Of a stretch of 8,283 nucleotides of DNA, positions 4,950-8,283 are shown one piece after another. The position numbers and the translations under genes are program-made. Origin of the DNA: Archangium sp. (GTDB lineage Bacteria; Myxococcota; Myxococcia; Myxococcales; Myxococcaceae); contig JAEUJT010000463.1 in NCBI GenBank assembly GCA_016793525.1, positions 1 to 8,283 of the forward strand, given 5' to 3'. The notes under the pieces are model-generated. The model worked only from the letters and a program-made list of their open reading frames with translations. It was not told where the DNA came from and ran no database searches. Positions within the stretch are counted from its first letter, which is position 1; each line of letters starts with the position of its first letter.

Positions 4950-5954
4950 ATGCCCTGCGGTGTTGAGCCGCGCGTGATTCACGCACTGACGTTGAGCTGT
5001 GCTCTGCTCACCACGCCCGCCAGCGTCATCCACGCCCCGAATGGCCTGGCTCAGCTGCGGCACGACGTCGTCTTGGCCGCCGAGCGGGTGAAGACCCGCG
5101 GCGATCTTCAGCTGCGCGGCGCCGTCTCGAAGATGACCGAGCGCGGAACGAACGAGGCCTATCGCCAATCGTACGAGTTCGACGAGCGCGGCATTCTCCT
5201 CAGTCGCGAGGGCACCAGCCCCGGCGGGCCGCGAACGCGCGAGGTGTATTCGTTTACCGATGGTGGCGTGCTCATGACCATCGTCACCGAAGACAGCACC
5301 GTTCGACGAGAGACGTTCGACGCGACCGGGGCGCTCGTCTCCGCGCGAGTCCAACATCAACGCGGGGGTTCGACCGACGACCAGGGGTGGACGGAGACCT
5401 ACCTGGTCAGCCCCGACCGAACCCACGTGTCGATGCGCATCGCCTACGAGACAGACCCGTTGCCGTACGAGGTGATGTCACGCTGGGACACCACCATCAC
5501 GTACGACGCCGCGGGTCGCGTCGCGAGCGAGCTGGAGACGAACGCGACCAACACCGGCACCCGGTATCGACGACGCCGCACGTGTACGTACGACGGCGAT
5601 TCCCGGCGCCCGACGACCATCGCCGTTGTCGACCTCGTCGACCCGGGAGAGGGCGTCAATTCGATGCTCAACCTCACGGTGACGAACGAATACGACGCGC
5701 TGGGACGCATCGTGCGCTCACAGACGGTCGACCGAACCGTTCGCAACGATGTGTGGTCGCACAGCTCGTGGTTCGCGGCGCGGTACAACGACGCAGGCGA
5801 CGTCGTGGAGCTCACGGGCTCCGCTGGCCGGCCACCCTCTCGCTTCGAGTACACCTATGACGCCCACGGCAACTGGACGACGATGACGCAGCGGCTCGAC
5901 GGCGCCGAGAAGACGGTCGTCATGCGACGAACCATCACGTACTTCGGTCAGTAG
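4950..5954 (+). CDS. Short secreted YD-repeat (RHS-like) protein
   Basis: From ATG 4950 the product is 334 residues. Residues 1-29 look like a Sec signal peptide: Arg8, then the hydrophobic run VIHALTLSCALLTTPASV, with possible cleavage after VIHA. GTG 4974 and GTG 4911 are alternative starts; ATG 4950 keeps the positive n-region. The mature part is a chain of YD repeats: YEFDERG (75), ETFDATG (121), ITYDAAGRV (183), CTYDGDS (212), NEYDALGRIV (247), ARYNDAGDVV (278) and YTYDAHGNW (301). YD/RHS repeats fold as beta-sheet strips that in large RHS proteins wrap a toxin. Here there is no RHS core motif (PxxxxDPxG) and no toxin domain, so it is probably a small periplasmic or surface protein of unknown role. 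Its stop overlaps the end of mltG by 7 bp. Confidence 0.8.
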   Translation: MPCGVEPRVIHALTLSCALLTTPASVIHAPNGLAQLRHDVVLAAERVKTRGDLQLRGAVSKMTERGTNEAYRQSYEFDERGILLSREGTSPGGPRTREVYSFTDGGVLMTIVTEDSTVRRETFDATGALVSARVQHQRGGSTDDQGWTETYLVSPDRTHVSMRIAYETDPLPYEVMSRWDTTITYDAAGRVASELETNATNTGTRYRRRRTCTYDGDSRRPTTIAVVDLVDPGEGVNSMLNLTVTNEYDALGRIVRSQTVDRTVRNDVWSHSSWFAARYNDAGDVVELTGSAGRPPSRFEYTYDAHGNWTTMTQRLDGAEKTVVMRRTITYFGQ

Positions 5955-6964
5955 ATGTCGTAGGTGCGGCGGTTGGCTTCGTGCTCCGCCGCGGTTCGGG
6001 CGAAGTGCAGCACGCGGTTCTTGTCGTGCAGGTAGTACAGCCACTCGCTCTCGACCGGGCGCAGCGCCGCCAGCAGCGAATCGAGCGTCGGAGCGCCGAT
6101 GGGCCCAGCCGGCAACCCCGTGCGCAGCCGCGTGTTGTACACGTCGTTCGGGTCTCGCAGCCGCGCGAGAAAAGCCACCCGGTCGTTCCACTCCGCGAGC
6201 GAGTAGCGGCTGGTGGCGTCGATGCCGAGCGGCACCTTCTTCGCCAAGCGCCGGTAGATGACGCCGGCGATGGTGGGCCGGTTGGCGGGCGTGGGCTCCT
6301 CGCGCTCCAACATCGACGCCACGATCACCAGGTCGTGCAACGAACGGCCGCTCTTCGAAATCTCCTCGGCGTAGGGCTTGGAGAACGCGGCGTGGAACGC
6401 GTCGAGCTGCCGCTGAATCAACCGCTGGGGATCGAAGCCGACGGAGGGTACAGCGAAGGTATTGGGCAGCACGTACCCCTCGAGCGTCGGCGCGGAAAAC
6501 GGGAAGGGAATGGTGTACCGGCTCGGGTCCGACGCGGCGGCCAGGTAGGCCCCCTTCACCATCAACGGAGGCGTCAGCGCCGCCAGCGCCTCGTCGGTGT
6601 CGGCCAGCCGCCAACCCTCGAGAATCGTCACCGACACGTCATCGGGGATCGGCGCTCGGCCGAGCTGCTCCAACACCTGCGCCAGCGACATGCCCTGGGT
6701 GAGCTGGTGTTTGCCGAACTTGGGCGCCGGAGGGTGCAGCTTCACGTAGAGCTGGGCGCGCGGCAGGTCGCTCAGCAACCCCGCCGCGTTCAACAACTTC
6801 GGCACCTTGGAGCCCACCGTGCCCTTGGGGACCTCAAACACCACGTCGTCGTGAATCAGCGGCCCGACGCCAGCCGACTCCACCCACCGCCACCCCAAAA
6901 GAGCCGCGGCGCCTGCCAGCACCGCGCCCACCGCCAAAACCATCGCCAGTCGTCGCACGGGCAT
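5948..6964 (-). CDS. mltG: MltG, endolytic murein transglycosylase (YceG-like)
   Basis: MltG cuts nascent peptidoglycan glycan strands at the outer face of the inner membrane and is thought to set strand length. From ATG 6964 it has 338 residues, the normal family size; an upstream in-frame GTG at 6979 adds five residues. An N-terminal membrane anchor follows two arginines (MPVRRLAMVLAVGAVLAGAA). A LysM-like region follows (about 40-105), then the EGYVLPNTF segment (about 162-170). The catalytic Glu is Glu220 in ASMLEREE, aligned with the ASIVEKE motif of E. coli MltG. Downstream signatures RPTIAGVIYRRL, PLGIDATSRY and YNTRLRTGLPAGPIGAPTLD are conserved. It stands alone rather than beside its frequent partners (pabC, tmk, ruvX), none of which is in the window. 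The ribosome binding site is weak. Confidence 0.95.
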   Translation of the reverse strand: MPVRRLAMVLAVGAVLAGAAALLGWRWVESAGVGPLIHDDVVFEVPKGTVGSKVPKLLNAAGLLSDLPRAQLYVKLHPPAPKFGKHQLTQGMSLAQVLEQLGRAPIPDDVSVTILEGWRLADTDEALAALTPPLMVKGAYLAAASDPSRYTIPFPFSAPTLEGYVLPNTFAVPSVGFDPQRLIQRQLDAFHAAFSKPYAEEISKSGRSLHDLVIVASMLEREEPTPANRPTIAGVIYRRLAKKVPLGIDATSRYSLAEWNDRVAFLARLRDPNDVYNTRLRTGLPAGPIGAPTLDSLLAALRPVESEWLYYLHDKNRVLHFARTAAEHEANRRTYDIY

Positions 6965-7063
6965 GGCTTCTACCAGCACTCGGTGCCGGAGTTGACTTCA
7001 CCCGCGACTCGTCTTGTGCTGAACGGCCGACGCACTCACGCCAACCCGCCGTCTCGAGCGCCC

Positions 7064-8283
7064 ATGCCCCTCGCCATCAAAGACCGCAAGCTGTCGACGC
7101 TCTACACCTCGTTCGAGCAACAGCGGGCGAGCAACCCGTCGCTGCGCATCGGCGCCACGCAGGTGCTGCAGATTCTGGCCGAGGTGGCCGACGCGGGCTC
7201 GAAAGACGGCGCGAAGCTGCTGGCCGAGCTGAAGAAGCCAGGCCTCACCCGCCCGAAGCAGGTCGAGCTGATCCAAAAAGGCATGACCGCTGAAGAGAAG
7301 AAAGATCTCACCGCGATTCTCGATAAGGGCAGCGTGCCGCTCGAGGCCGACGCCAAGGCGTTTCTCCAGGCGGTGCTCGGGCGCGGCGCGGTGCCGCAAG
7401 GTCCGGCGCTCCAGCTCTCCGGAGATCAGAAGACCGGCCTCAGCGGCCTCACCAAGCCCGGCGCCACCATCGAGGCCATCAACCTCTCCGCGGCCCCCGG
7501 TGGCCGGCTGCACCTCGACGACACGGTGCAGGTGGGCAAGGCCGACGCGTCGGGCACGTTCACGGCGGCCAAGCTCACCGGCGAGCAGGTGATGAAGCAG
7601 GGCGACCTGATCCGCCTCCGCGCGCGCTACGCCGACGGTACGACGTCTGACTGGCTGACAGTGGCGGCGACGGGCATCGCCGGGACCGACACGCGCAACG
7701 CGGTGGTCGCCATGGCGCGCATCGGGCTCACCGACGCCGGCGCGGGCACCTTGGCGCTGAGCAACACCAACAGCCCTCGGCCGGTCTCCGAGCCCGGCGC
7801 GAAGCTGCAGTTCGTCAACAAGCGCACCGGCGAGAAGACGGTCATCACCCTCGACGCCAACGGCACGTTCCCCGCGGGCTCGAAGCTCAAGGGCAAGCCG
7901 GGCGACACGTTTTCGGTGGCCGCGAGCGACGGGAAGAACAACGCCACGTTCGCGACCGCCGCCGGCAACCTCACCGTGGCTGGCTCCGCGACGGGCGGAG
8001 ACCTCGTCGCCGACCCGGTGCTCCACCGCGACGAGATGAACGCCAACGGCACGCCCCAGTTCGCCAAGGCGCGCTTCACCAGCCCGCTCTTCAAAGACGG
8101 CGTGTCTCCCGGAGACGTGCGTCAGGGCGCACTGGCCAACTGCTACTTCCCCGGGGCCATCGCGGCCGTCGCGGCGACCAACCCCGAAGTCATTCGCGAC
8201 ATGGTGAAAGACAACGGCAACGGCACGTACACGGTGACGTTCAAGCAGATGGACTGGACGACGCGCACCTACAAGCCGGTGCC
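7064..8283 (+). CDS. Calpain-like cysteine protease (peptidase family C2), partial
   Basis: The frame is open from ATG 7064 to the window end (406 codons), so most of the protease domain lies outside. No signal peptide is visible. Residues 1-105 are helical and Lys/Glu-rich. Two beta-sandwich-like segments follow (about 128-202 and 226-306, for example GRLHLDDTVQVGKADASGTF), resembling repeated Ig/transthyretin-like modules. The calpain PC1 core starts near 340: the oxyanion Gln354 and catalytic Cys360 in VRQGALANCYFPGAIAAVA have the six-residue spacing of calpains, followed by NPEVIRDMVKDNGNGTYTVT. The usual G-D-C-W-F is A-N-C-Y-F here. The His and Asn of the triad are off the edge, so activity is untested. 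The gene diverges from mltG across about 100 bp; TTGACT at 6992 is a possible -35 but its -10 (TGTGCT at 7015) is poor. There is no clear ribosome binding site, and upstream GTG/TTG starts in frame are possible. Confidence 0.85.
   Translation, partial: MPLAIKDRKLSTLYTSFEQQRASNPSLRIGATQVLQILAEVADAGSKDGAKLLAELKKPGLTRPKQVELIQKGMTAEEKKDLTAILDKGSVPLEADAKAFLQAVLGRGAVPQGPALQLSGDQKTGLSGLTKPGATIEAINLSAAPGGRLHLDDTVQVGKADASGTFTAAKLTGEQVMKQGDLIRLRARYADGTTSDWLTVAATGIAGTDTRNAVVAMARIGLTDAGAGTLALSNTNSPRPVSEPGAKLQFVNKRTGEKTVITLDANGTFPAGSKLKGKPGDTFSVAASDGKNNATFATAAGNLTVAGSATGGDLVADPVLHRDEMNANGTPQFAKARFTSPLFKDGVSPGDVRQGALANCYFPGAIAAVAATNPEVIRDMVKDNGNGTYTVTFKQMDWTTRTYKPV

Noticed and set aside
4377..5426. Minus-strand open frame of 349 codons
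   Set aside because: It is antisense to the YD-repeat gene and the 4207-4722 gene, with no recognisable domain. Only the short part near 4780-4840 has coding-like bias, and that fits either strand.
2967..5954. A toxin-immunity or defence island made of the membrane protein, barrel protein and YD-repeat protein
   Set aside because: No toxin domain, nuclease, phage-defence motif or mobile-element gene is visible, and the YD-repeat gene is separated from the pair by a 227-bp degraded stretch.
6998..8026. Minus-strand open frame of 342 codons opposite the calpain-like gene
   Set aside because: Its translation is Arg/Gly/His-rich without motifs. The plus strand is open throughout and carries the calpain signature.

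Overview
The window is high-GC DNA, with G or C at most codon third positions. It looks like a Myxococcota (myxobacterial) chromosome or a close relative. This is inferred from the gene set: a secreted hydrolase with a long tail of immunoglobulin-like and repeat modules, an ELWxxDGT-repeat remnant, a YD-repeat protein and a calpain-like protease. No rRNA or species marker is present, so the assignment is tentative. I see no tRNA, rRNA, CRISPR array, insertion sequence or phage gene.

Layout from left to right. The 3' end of a secreted alpha/beta-hydrolase esterase lies off the left edge; its reading frame is open on the minus strand from 2028 down to base 1. Just upstream of it (2092-2369, minus) is a broken response-regulator receiver domain that has lost its phospho-acceptor segment and shifted frame. 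Next comes the ohr-ohrR peroxide-defence operon on the plus strand (2542-3431), with a candidate operator/promoter at 2473-2501. Immediately after ohrR, on the minus strand, is the stub of an ELWxxDGT-repeat secreted protein (3432-3706). Two plus-strand genes of unknown function follow, 4 bp apart: a three-helix membrane protein and a small two-domain beta-rich protein. A gene-poor stretch (4723-4949) looks like degraded coding DNA. It is followed by a short secreted YD-repeat protein whose stop overlaps that of the convergent mltG gene (minus, endolytic transglycosylase). Divergent from mltG, a calpain-like cysteine protease gene starts at 7064 and runs off the right edge just after its catalytic-cysteine motif.

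How the genes work together: only ohr and ohrR form a clear functional pair, a thiol peroxidase and its organic-peroxide-sensing repressor. MltG acts in the inner membrane on nascent peptidoglycan. The esterase and the YD-repeat protein are predicted to be exported. The overall impression is an accessory region in which intact genes alternate with two, possibly three, remnants of deleted genes. I found no convincing multi-gene new system. The best candidates for unknown biology are the 3735-4722 gene pair and the calpain-like protein.
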